Assembly (NCBI RefSeq): GCF_004331075.1
Contig: NZ_SJNX01000007.1
Span: forward strand, 124,001-188,000
DNA: 64,000 nt
From: Acinetobacter brisouioides
GTDB lineage: Bacteria > Pseudomonadota > Gammaproteobacteria > Pseudomonadales > Moraxellaceae
Reading direction: 5' to 3'
Shown here: piece by piece, positions 57,185-64,000 of the stretch
Layout of the letters: every line of letters begins with the position of its first letter
How positions within the stretch are numbered: the stretch's first letter is position 1
The notes under the pieces: model-generated
The model's database searches: none
What the model was told of the DNA's origin: nothing
What the model saw: only the letters and a program-made list of their open reading frames with translations
Translations under genes and position numbers: made by a program

Positions 57185-57216
57185 AAAAAATACCCTGCAT
57201 CAGCAAGGTATTTTTT
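57185..57216 (-). terminator. Terminator after the malic enzyme gene (bidirectional)
   Basis: AAAAAATACCCTGC 57185-57198 and GCAAGGTATTTTTT 57203-57216 form a stem with a 4-base loop and T-runs on both strands. A second, imperfect CT/AG hairpin lies at about 57251-57290, nearer the stop codon. Confidence 0.8.
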
Positions 57217-57311
57217 ATCTATTTTAATAGACCTGTTTCATAAGTGTTTACCCCTCTTTATTTTTCTCCTATAGGGAAAAAGAGAAGGGATTTATGAAAG
57301 AAATCTAATGC

Positions 57312-59009
57312 TTAAAATGTAACACGTTTATATTGACGATATTCTGGTTGCCAGAAATTTTTCTCAATATTTTCAATCAGCAGTTCATCACTAATCACGG
57401 GTGCAACACCCGCATTCATCGCTGCTTTTGCAACTTTAAACGCAATAATACGTGACACTTTTTGAATGTCATCAATTTCAGGCAGCAAGTCTGCATTTGG
57501 ATCTTGCAACATTGGCGAACAATCTGCCAAAGCATTACTTGAAGCCATCAACATGCTATCGGTGACACGCGTTGCGCCTGCTGCAATCACACCCAAGCCA
57601 ATGCCTGGGAAAATATACGAGTTATTGCACTGGCAAATGTTATACAACTTACCTTGATAATTCACAGGTGCAAATGGGCTACCTGTGGCAATCAATGCTT
57701 TCCCTTCAGTCCAATTCAATACATCGGCAGGTACAGCTTCAACACGCGAAGTTGGATTCGACAATGGCAACACGATTGGGCGTTCACAGTTTGCAGCCAA
57801 GGTACGGATAATTTCTTCAGTAAACAAGCCCGGCTGACCCGACACCCCGATCAACACCGTTGGTTTGGCATGTTTCACTACATCAAGAAGCGAAATCATT
57901 TCATCGGCGTGTGCCCAACTGGTCACCGCTTCAGGTTTTTGCGCTAGTTTGCGTTGGAAATCCAGTAAGTTCGGCTGATTCTCAGTGATTAAACCAAAAC
58001 GATCCACCATAAACACGCGTTGGCGTGCTTCGGCATCGGTCAAACCTTCCGCCACCATTTGTGCCACGATCTGCTCGGCAATCCCACAACCTGCTGAACC
58101 TGCGCCCAAGAAGGTAATTTTTTGATCTTTTAACTGCTTGCCTGCCGCACGGCTCGCTGCAATTAGACTACCTACCGACACTGCAGCCGTTCCCTGAATA
58201 TCATCATTGAAACAGCAAATTTCATCGCGGTATTTATTCAGCAAAGGCATGGCATTTTTTTGTGCAAAGTCTTCAAACTGAATCAAGGCTTTTGGCCAAC
58301 GACGGCGAATACCACGAATCACTTCATCGACAAAACTATAGTATTCATCACCGCTGATACGCGGTTGACGCCAACCCATATAAATCGGGTCATTCAACAA
58401 CTGTTGGTTGTTGGTTCCGACATCAATAGTAATCGGTAGCGTATAGGCTGGGCTGATACCGCCACAGGCTGTATAGAGGGACAATTTTCCAATTGGAATT
58501 CCCATCCCACCAATACCTTGGTCGCCGAGTCCCAAAATACGTTCACCATCGGTGATCACAATCACTTTGACATTTTTGCGATTCACGTTTTGCAAAATAT
58601 CATCAATGTGTTCACGGTCAGGATAAGAGATAAAAACACCACGATGACGACGGTAAATATCCGAGAACTGTTGGCAGGCTTCACCGACGGTCGGTGTATA
58701 AATAATCGGCATCATTTCCGCCAAATGATCTTCAATCAGACGGAAAAATAGGGTTTCGTTGGTGTCTTGGATATTCCGTAAATAAATGTGCTTATTGATC
58801 GCATCGTGAAATGCAGAGTACTGTTGATATGAGCGTTGGCTTTGTTCTTCAATAGTTTCAATCACATGGGGAATTAGACCATGCAGGTTAAAACGAGTCC
58901 GTTCGTCTTCGCTAAATGCAGAACCTTTGTTCAATAAAGGCAGTTCTAATAGGGTATTTCCAGCATAAGGGATATAAAGTGGGTGCTTTTTTTGCGTAGC
59001 AGAGGTCAT
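57312..59009 (-). CDS. maeA: NAD-dependent malic enzyme
   Basis: A 565-residue malic enzyme decarboxylating malate to pyruvate. Motifs: [61 protein letters not shown] (active-site Lys and cofactor loop), [41 protein letters not shown] (Rossmann) and [13 protein letters not shown]...[11 protein letters not shown]. Length and the large N-domain fit the SfcA/MaeA type. ATG 59009 has GAGAC upstream; a start four codons earlier is possible. Monocistronic, with a terminator downstream. Confidence 0.93.
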   Translation of the reverse strand: MTSATQKKHPLYIPYAGNTLLELPLLNKGSAFSEDERTRFNLHGLIPHVIETIEEQSQRSYQQYSAFHDAINKHIYLRNIQDTNETLFFRLIEDHLAEMMPIIYTPTVGEACQQFSDIYRRHRGVFISYPDREHIDDILQNVNRKNVKVIVITDGERILGLGDQGIGGMGIPIGKLSLYTACGGISPAYTLPITIDVGTNNQQLLNDPIYMGWRQPRISGDEYYSFVDEVIRGIRRRWPKALIQFEDFAQKNAMPLLNKYRDEICCFNDDIQGTAAVSVGSLIAASRAAGKQLKDQKITFLGAGSAGCGIAEQIVAQMVAEGLTDAEARQRVFMVDRFGLITENQPNLLDFQRKLAQKPEAVTSWAHADEMISLLDVVKHAKPTVLIGVSGQPGLFTEEIIRTLAANCERPIVLPLSNPTSRVEAVPADVLNWTEGKALIATGSPFAPVNYQGKLYNICQCNNSYIFPGIGLGVIAAGATRVTDSMLMASSNALADCSPMLQDPNADLLPEIDDIQKVSRIIAFKVAKAAMNAGVAPVISDELLIENIEKNFWQPEYRQYKRVTF

Positions 59010-59250
59010 GTTTAGTCTCATCTTTTGACTAAAACTACACGATTGTGAAGTTTAGCTTTTCAAAATACCCGACTAGCTTAAGCCTTTTTTGATAAAAAAG
59101 GGTATTTAGCAAATTTATAATAGTATGAGACTTATTTCCTAATTGAATTATTCTGACTAATGCAGTTGGTCTTTTAGGATTTTATTTATTTCTTGCAGAA
59201 AACGCAGGGAATTCTGCAAGAAAAAATCGGCTTGTTTTCAATTGTCGGGT

Positions 59251-59508
59251 TTAGGCTTTCTTCTTGGAAAAACGTGCAAACTTGCGATTAAAGTTCGCCA
59301 CACGCCCTTCATTGCTCGCCTGACGCACTTCGCCAGTATAAAAAGGATGCGAAGCACTGGAAATATCAAGCGTCACATAAGGATAAATCTGCCCCTGATA
59401 TTCTTTGCTTTGGCTCGGCTTTAAGGTTGAACCAATTAAAAAGTAAGTATCGGCATTGGTATCATGAAACAAAACTTGTTGATAATCAGGATGAATATTG
59501 GTTTTCAT
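59251..59508 (-). CDS. rpmE2: Zinc-independent (type B) ribosomal protein L31
   Basis: An 85-residue type B L31: [29 protein letters not shown], then [19 protein letters not shown]...[12 protein letters not shown]. It contains no cysteine, so it cannot hold the structural zinc of ordinary RpmE. Such paralogues replace the zinc form when zinc is scarce and are normally repressed by Zur. A GGAG ribosome binding site precedes the ATG at 59508; the longer frame starting at 59556 is rejected. A Zur-like box lies 21 bp upstream. Confidence 0.95.
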   Translation of the reverse strand: MKTNIHPDYQQVLFHDTNADTYFLIGSTLKPSQSKEYQGQIYPYVTLDISSASHPFYTGEVRQASNEGRVANFNRKFARFSKKKA

Positions 59509-59528
59509 TAAACACTCCGAAATAATTA

Positions 59529-59543
59529 CGTTATAACATAACA
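59529..59543. promoter_or_regulatory. Zur-like operator of rpmE2
   Basis: CGTTATAACATAACA differs by two bases from the gammaproteobacterial Zur core TGTTATAATATAACA. It sits between the rpmE2 start and its upstream region, where repressor binding would block the promoter. Confidence 0.65.
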
Positions 59544-59679
59544 TAATTCTAACCAATTTATTTCACTTTCGTCAAAAAATCCGTATGGAAATGCTCAAAA
59601 TCAGGCGAAATAGTCTTTCCCTAAAACGTACAAAATTTGCTATATTTACCCTTTTTCCGCGACATTTTTTCTAACCATT

Positions 59680-61470
59680 ATGAATACGGCAATCCAAGCA
59701 GCTCTTGATCATGCAGTTCAGTCCCTCAAGCAACAGGGTGTTCTTCCATCTGACTGGAACAACAACAGTATCCTAACGCGAACCAAAGATCGAAGCCACG
59801 GCGATTTTGCCTCAAATGTTGCCATGACCGCTGCCAAAGCTGCGGGCTTAAAGCCACGCGATCTTGCAGAACAAATCTTGGCAAATTTGCCTGAAGTTGC
59901 CGATATCAGCAAGGCTGAAATTGCAGGTCCAGGATTCATTAACTTCTTTTTAAATGCTGACCAGCGCTTTGCCATCCTTGACCAGATTCAACAACAAAAA
60001 GATGTATTTGGTCGCACTCAAAGCAATGTTGGGCAACGCATTCAGGTCGAGTTTGTGTCTGCCAACCCAACCTCTAGCCTGCATGTCGGGCATGGTCGTG
60101 GCGCAGCGTACGGCATGACCGTTGCTAACTTGCTTGAAGCAACAGGCGCAGTAGTTGACCGCGAATACTATGTCAACGATGCAGGTCGTCAAATGGATAT
60201 TTTGGCAACCTCAACTTATTTGCGTTATTTAGAATTACAAGGGCAAACTCTGGTTTTCCCAAAAAATGCCTACCAAGGCGACTATGTCAAAGAAATCGCG
60301 CAAAGCATTATTGAGAAAGACGGCGCGGCGCATATTCGCCCTGTCGCTGACGTTTATAAAGACGTGCCTGAAGATGTGCAATATGCGGCTGAACCAGATG
60401 CTGACGGCAATAAAGTCATCGTTTCAGGTGACAAAGAAAAACATATCGACGGTTTGATTGGCAACTCACAACACTTACTCGGTGCAGGCTATCGTGTTTT
60501 CCATCAAGCGGCTCTTAAAGCCATTTTAGATGATATTAAAGATGACCTTGGCGAATTCGGTGTAACCTTCAATCAGTGGTTTAGTGAAGCCAGCCTGACT
60601 GAAAAAATTGACGAAGCCCTCGAAACACTTGATCAGCGCGGCTTCTTGTACGAACAAGACGGTAATATCTGGTTTAAATCGACCGAATTTGGCGATGAAA
60701 AAGACCGTGTCGTAAAACGTCGCAATGGTCAAACTACTTACTTTGCTTCTGACATTGCTTACCACCTTAACAAATTACAACGTGGTTATACCCATATTGT
60801 GGATATTTGGGGTTCAGACCACCACGGTTATATTGCCCGCGTCAAAGCAGCAATTGATGCCATGGGTTATGACTCGAGCAAACTGACTGTCCTTCTCGTT
60901 CAGTTCGTGAGCTTGTGGCGTGGCGGAGAAATGGTACAAATGTCATCGCGTTCTGGTCAGTTCGTGACTTTACGTGAACTGCGTGAAGAAGTCGGTAATG
61001 ATGCCGCACGTTTCTACTATGTGATGCGTAAGAGCGAACAACACATCGACTTTGACCTTGACCTTGCCGTATCGCAAAGCAAAGACAACGCGGTGTATTA
61101 CATTCAATATGCCCATGCACGTATTTGCCGTATGCTAGAAAAAGCCAAAGATACAGGCATTGCTTTCGATGCAGTTCAAGCCCGTCAATTTGCTGAACAA
61201 TTGAGCCTTGAAGCTGAAACTGAAATCTTGGCAAAACTTGCAGCTTACCCAGATATTATTAACCGTGCAGCCCATGCTTACGAACCGCATCAGGTCGGTA
61301 ACTACCTGAAAGAACTTGCAGCGCTATTCCATGGCTGGTACAACGAACATAAAGTGCTTAGCGACGATGCTGCATTAACCCAAGCACGCCTGTTACTTTC
61401 AGTCAATGTACAACAAGTATTACATAATGGTTTAGAGTTGCTCGGTGTCTCTGCACCAGCATCCATGTAA
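59680..61470 (+). CDS. argS: Arginyl-tRNA synthetase
   Basis: A 596-residue class I synthetase. The HIGH motif is HVGH in SANPTSSLHVGHGRGAAYG (near residue 133). The KMSKS position is occupied by VQMSSRSGQFVTL, as in many ArgRS enzymes. The N-terminal additional domain (residues 1-110) and the C-terminal anticodon-binding helical domain (YAHARICRMLEKA to the end, PHQVGNYLKELAALFHGWYNEHKV) are intact. Charges tRNA-Arg. The first ATG at 59680 is used. The SPOR gene follows after 17 bp. Confidence 0.96.
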   Translation: MNTAIQAALDHAVQSLKQQGVLPSDWNNNSILTRTKDRSHGDFASNVAMTAAKAAGLKPRDLAEQILANLPEVADISKAEIAGPGFINFFLNADQRFAILDQIQQQKDVFGRTQSNVGQRIQVEFVSANPTSSLHVGHGRGAAYGMTVANLLEATGAVVDREYYVNDAGRQMDILATSTYLRYLELQGQTLVFPKNAYQGDYVKEIAQSIIEKDGAAHIRPVADVYKDVPEDVQYAAEPDADGNKVIVSGDKEKHIDGLIGNSQHLLGAGYRVFHQAALKAILDDIKDDLGEFGVTFNQWFSEASLTEKIDEALETLDQRGFLYEQDGNIWFKSTEFGDEKDRVVKRRNGQTTYFASDIAYHLNKLQRGYTHIVDIWGSDHHGYIARVKAAIDAMGYDSSKLTVLLVQFVSLWRGGEMVQMSSRSGQFVTLRELREEVGNDAARFYYVMRKSEQHIDFDLDLAVSQSKDNAVYYIQYAHARICRMLEKAKDTGIAFDAVQARQFAEQLSLEAETEILAKLAAYPDIINRAAHAYEPHQVGNYLKELAALFHGWYNEHKVLSDDAALTQARLLLSVNVQQVLHNGLELLGVSAPASM

Positions 61471-61487
61471 GCTAAGAGGATTGCTAC

Positions 61488-62078
61488 GTGTGGGGTAAAA
61501 CACAACGCGGCGTTTCCGAACGCCCAAAACAGTCAAAACAGTCATTGATTCCAAAATGGTTTGGTACATTAATCCTGATTTTAATGGTACTCAGCGCTGC
61601 GGTGGCTTTAATGCTGTGGAAACCGTGGGCACCCGTACATGCACGTAGCGACATCAATACGGGACAGTCTCAGGGGGAAACCAATAAAGACTACCGTTTT
61701 TATGACCAGTTGCCAAAACAACAGGTCACGCCGATTCCTGATCAGGCGGTACCTGCCAATCAACGCCAAGAAGCTGGGGTGATTGTTGAAGCACCTGCAC
61801 AGCCAACGGCTGAAATCAGCAATGCATCTGAACCAAGTACCGCTGCGCAAACCAGCTATATTTTGCAGGTTAAAAGCTACACCGACCCTGACAGTGCTGA
61901 TGCTAAACGCTCTGAAATCCTGATGAACAAATTGCCTGCCGATGTCATTATTGGTACGGAAAAAGGGAAAACCTGGTATCGGGTCATTTCAGGGCCTTTT
62001 ACCTCCCAAAATGAAGCCATCGCTGCACAGCAAACCTTGCAAAACAGTGGTATCGATTCGATTATCGTGAAGCATTAA
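61488..62078 (+). CDS. SPOR-domain membrane protein (FtsN-like)
   Basis: A 196-residue protein beginning with GTG (AGAGG nine bases upstream). It has a short basic cytoplasmic N-terminus (MWGKTQRGVSERPKQSKQS), one membrane helix (about 25-45: WFGTLILILMVLSAAVALML), a Pro/Ala/Gln-rich periplasmic linker, and a C-terminal SPOR domain (about 118-196: YILQVKSYTDPDSADAKRSEILMNKL...GKTWYRVISGPF). SPOR domains bind denuded peptidoglycan at the division site. Layout resembles FtsN, though it is shorter; argS-SPOR order is common in this group. Confidence 0.88.
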   Translation: MWGKTQRGVSERPKQSKQSLIPKWFGTLILILMVLSAAVALMLWKPWAPVHARSDINTGQSQGETNKDYRFYDQLPKQQVTPIPDQAVPANQRQEAGVIVEAPAQPTAEISNASEPSTAAQTSYILQVKSYTDPDSADAKRSEILMNKLPADVIIGTEKGKTWYRVISGPFTSQNEAIAAQQTLQNSGIDSIIVKH

Positions 62079-62091
62079 GCTCATCAAATAT

Positions 62092-62121
62092 AAAAAAAGC
62101 GATCAGTTGATCGCTTTTTTT
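62092..62121. terminator. Bidirectional terminator between the SPOR and EamA genes
   Basis: AGCGATCA 62098-62105 and TGATCGCT 62108-62115 with A/T runs outside form a symmetric terminator for both convergent genes. The stop codon of the EamA gene (62103-62105) lies inside the stem. Confidence 0.88.
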
Positions 62122-63005
62122 ATTGAGAAATTTCGAAATTTTGGGGCTAAAAAGAACACCAGATTGCCCAGTAAAATACAGATCACACCCAGTATCGCAG
62201 TTAAACTCCAGTGATAATTTTCCCAAAAGGTCGAAATGGTGAGTGCAACTAAAGGAAACAGTAAGGTACTGTAAGCTGCCTGCCCCGCCCCAATTCGCCC
62301 AACCAGCATAAAATAAGCGCTAAAGCCAATCACTGAACCAAAAATTGCCAGATAACCCACGGCCAAACTAAATTGTAAGTTCCATGCCGGTATAAATTGC
62401 ATGCCTTGTGATGCAGCAAACAAACCCATCCACAGTGTGCCATAACTCATGGCATAGGCATTACTGCTCAGTACATCTAGCCCACGTTTTTGATGCCGGG
62501 TACTGATCATATTGCCCAATGAAAAACCATACGTTCCGAGCATACACAAACCTATGCCAAGCACAGTCTTGCCCTGCAAATGGGTACTGCTCAAGTCTTG
62601 CCAAAATAGTAAAAACATACCGAGAAAGCCTAAAGTGACTGCAGGGAAAAACTGTGCAACAATTTTTTGTCCGAAAAAAATTCGGCTATTAATGGCATTG
62701 AACAGTACAGCCATCGAGAAAATTACGGACTCCAGACCGCTGTTAATATAAGAAATGGCATGATAAAAGCACAAAAAATTCAGCCCAAAAACACATAACC
62801 CTTGTAGCGCACAAAACAGATGATCACGCAGCGCAAAACGGCGCAAATGCCCTGTCAGCAATAGCCCGACAAACAAACAACTCGCCGCAAGCAAAAACCG
62901 CCAAAATACAGCGACAACTGGATCAACTACATTGGCTTGAGCAGTAATGGCAATCCATGTTGTTCCCCAGATCAGCACAACCAGCCCATACAGAAATAGA
63001 TTCAC
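62103..63005 (-). CDS. DMT-superfamily (EamA) transporter
   Basis: A 300-residue protein with ten hydrophobic helices in two EamA repeats. The first repeat has LIWGTTWIAITAQANVVDPVVAVFWRFLLAASCLF, and the second has AMSYGTLWMGLFAAS and LAIFGSVIGFSAYFMLVGRIGAGQAAYSTLLFPLVALTISTFWENYHW. These are usually exporters of amino acids or small metabolites. I prefer a GTG start at 63005 because AGGAGAG lies upstream of it; an ATG eight codons earlier (63029) has no such site. Divergent from the AraC regulator at 63162, its likely controller. Confidence 0.84.
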   Translation of the reverse strand: MNLFLYGLVVLIWGTTWIAITAQANVVDPVVAVFWRFLLAASCLFVGLLLTGHLRRFALRDHLFCALQGLCVFGLNFLCFYHAISYINSGLESVIFSMAVLFNAINSRIFFGQKIVAQFFPAVTLGFLGMFLLFWQDLSSTHLQGKTVLGIGLCMLGTYGFSLGNMISTRHQKRGLDVLSSNAYAMSYGTLWMGLFAASQGMQFIPAWNLQFSLAVGYLAIFGSVIGFSAYFMLVGRIGAGQAAYSTLLFPLVALTISTFWENYHWSLTAILGVICILLGNLVFFLAPKFRNFSIKKAIN

Positions 63006-63161
63006 GATGACTCTCCTCAATTCTGTCATCAGTTTGCAGGTATTTCATTGAGTCTGCTTGCGCAAAGCAGGGCAAGGCTTGCATAAACTTGCGTTTTTTT
63101 CTAAAAATTTGCTGACCCTTTTGAAAAAATCGCTAGACTATATTTCCAATGGTTTTGTCAC

Positions 63162-64000
63162 ATGATCCCGCATATGGCTTATCAGACCTTACAACAGCTG
63201 CAACAACATAAAGCCCAATTACTTGAACACGTACAACTTGGTTCAGGGATGCAACTGGCTGCCTGGTACAATCGGCACGATCGTGTCAGCGTCTGTAGCG
63301 ATCACCACACCTTGAGTCTATATACTTGCGGTGGCTATGAAAGTTACCAAAAAACAGCTCAAGGCTGGCGTAATGGTGGTGGTCCAGATCATTTTTGTCT
63401 AATGCCACAACAGCAGTACTCTGAATGGGATATTCGCGGAGAATTGAGTTTTGTGCATTTGTATTATACCGATCAGCATTTGCGTGATCTTGCTGCACAT
63501 GTCTGGGACAAGGAACCGAACCTGATTCAACTGCATGAAAAAACCTTTGCCACTGATCCTCAGATTACCTTGCTGTATCGACATTTTTTATTGGGCTGCA
63601 ACTGGCAACAGTCAGAAAATTTGCTCCAGCTCTCCACCACAGCCACTTTATTACTGAACCATTTATTAAAAAATTACAGTAATATTGTTTGGCAGATGCC
63701 CCAGTTGAAGAGTGGTCTAGCACCTGCAACACTACGCTGGGTACTTGAATGGATTGAAGAAAATTTACATTTGCCGCTAACGATTGCAGACTTGGCAGCA
63801 CAAGCGCATTTAAGTGAATACCACTTTGCCCACATGTTTCGACACTCCATGCAGCAGGCACCGCACCAATACATTTTGCAGCGCCGTTTGCAAAAAGCTC
63901 ATCATTTGATTTCACAGCAACATATGAGCCTGACCGACATTGCACTGGAATGCGGTTTTAGTTCAGCCAGCCACTTCAGTCGCCGTTTCAAGCAGCAGTT
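63162..64000 (+). CDS. AraC-family transcriptional regulator (3' end outside window)
   Basis: A frame open from the ATG at 63162 to the window end (279 residues). The C-terminal part is an AraC DNA-binding domain: WIEENLHLPLTIADLAAQAHLSEYHFAHMFRHSMQQAPHQYILQRRLQKAHHLISQQHMSLTDIALECGFSSASHFSRRFKQQ, with both helix-turn-helix units. The N-terminal 180 residues form a cupin-like sensing part without recognisable ligand. Nearly the whole protein is present. Divergent from the EamA transporter gene. Confidence 0.88.
   Translation, partial: MIPHMAYQTLQQLQQHKAQLLEHVQLGSGMQLAAWYNRHDRVSVCSDHHTLSLYTCGGYESYQKTAQGWRNGGGPDHFCLMPQQQYSEWDIRGELSFVHLYYTDQHLRDLAAHVWDKEPNLIQLHEKTFATDPQITLLYRHFLLGCNWQQSENLLQLSTTATLLLNHLLKNYSNIVWQMPQLKSGLAPATLRWVLEWIEENLHLPLTIADLAAQAHLSEYHFAHMFRHSMQQAPHQYILQRRLQKAHHLISQQHMSLTDIALECGFSSASHFSRRFKQQ

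Noticed and set aside
59192..59220. CTTGCAGAA/TTCTGCAAG hairpin after rpmE2 as terminator
   Set aside because: Good 9-bp stem but an 11-base loop and no T-run on either strand, so I did not call it a terminator.

Overview
The window reads as chromosomal DNA from an Acinetobacter-type gammaproteobacterium, probably an environmental species. Grounds: the gene content and order (nas-mob-moa-mod cluster, ast operon, sfn sulfur genes, rpmE2-argS-SPOR block), two tandem tRNA-Gly genes, and moderate-GC genes separated by AT-rich spacers. I see no phage, transposase, integrase, CRISPR array or rRNA. Most genes are on the minus strand, in long operons with overlaps of a few bases.

Layout. 1-640: end of a SirB2-like gene plus bolA. 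806-1077: promoter, two identical tRNA-Gly(GCC) genes and a terminator. 1400-7660: seven-gene ter operon (terA, terD, DUF475/TerC-like, a second TerD, TerF-like VWA, AIM24, TerZ). 8033-17256: arginine catabolism (astC-A-D-B-E), a CycA-like amino acid permease and a catabolic glutamate dehydrogenase whose promoter carries a perfect HutC/GntR-type palindrome; the HutC-like gene lies next to it. 18838-21105: a divergent LysR/MFS pair. 21096-36210: one co-oriented nitrate assimilation and molybdenum run (nitrate transporter, nirB, NirD-FAD fusion, nasA, mobA, moaA, moaD, moaE, moaCB, moeA, modA, modB, modC) behind a sigma-54 promoter, an NtrC-like site and a leader with two ANTAR-type hairpins. 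The divergent nasT-nasS pair encodes the leader-binding regulator and its nitrate sensor.

38328-57005 is an organosulfur scavenging region: an SfnR-like sigma-54 activator, four DszC/SfnB-type flavoprotein genes, dimethyl sulfone monooxygenase sfnG, FMN reductase msuE, an NtaA/DszA-type monooxygenase, an Old Yellow Enzyme and an SRPBCC protein, with mgtA in the middle. Two of the flavoprotein genes have GG-N10-GC/GT sigma-54 promoters preceded by paired TGTTGC-N4-GCAACA-type palindromes. 57312-64000: malic enzyme, zinc-independent L31 with a Zur box, argS, a SPOR protein, an EamA transporter and a truncated AraC regulator.

The most interesting result is non-coding. Two paralogous minus-strand genes for RNAs of about 126 nt (51786-51912 and 55441-55566) each contain five CAGGA motifs, one of them in the loop of a terminator hairpin that matches the ideal CsrA site and shows compensatory base changes between copies. 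Each also has a -10 element and, farther upstream, TGTAAG-N6-CTGACA, one base from the GacA upstream box. They look like RsmX/Y/Z (CsrB-class) CsrA-titrating sRNAs. A separate non-coding repeat of about 240 bp occurs at 18554 and 43813.

All calls come from reading the sequence; no database search or folding program was run.
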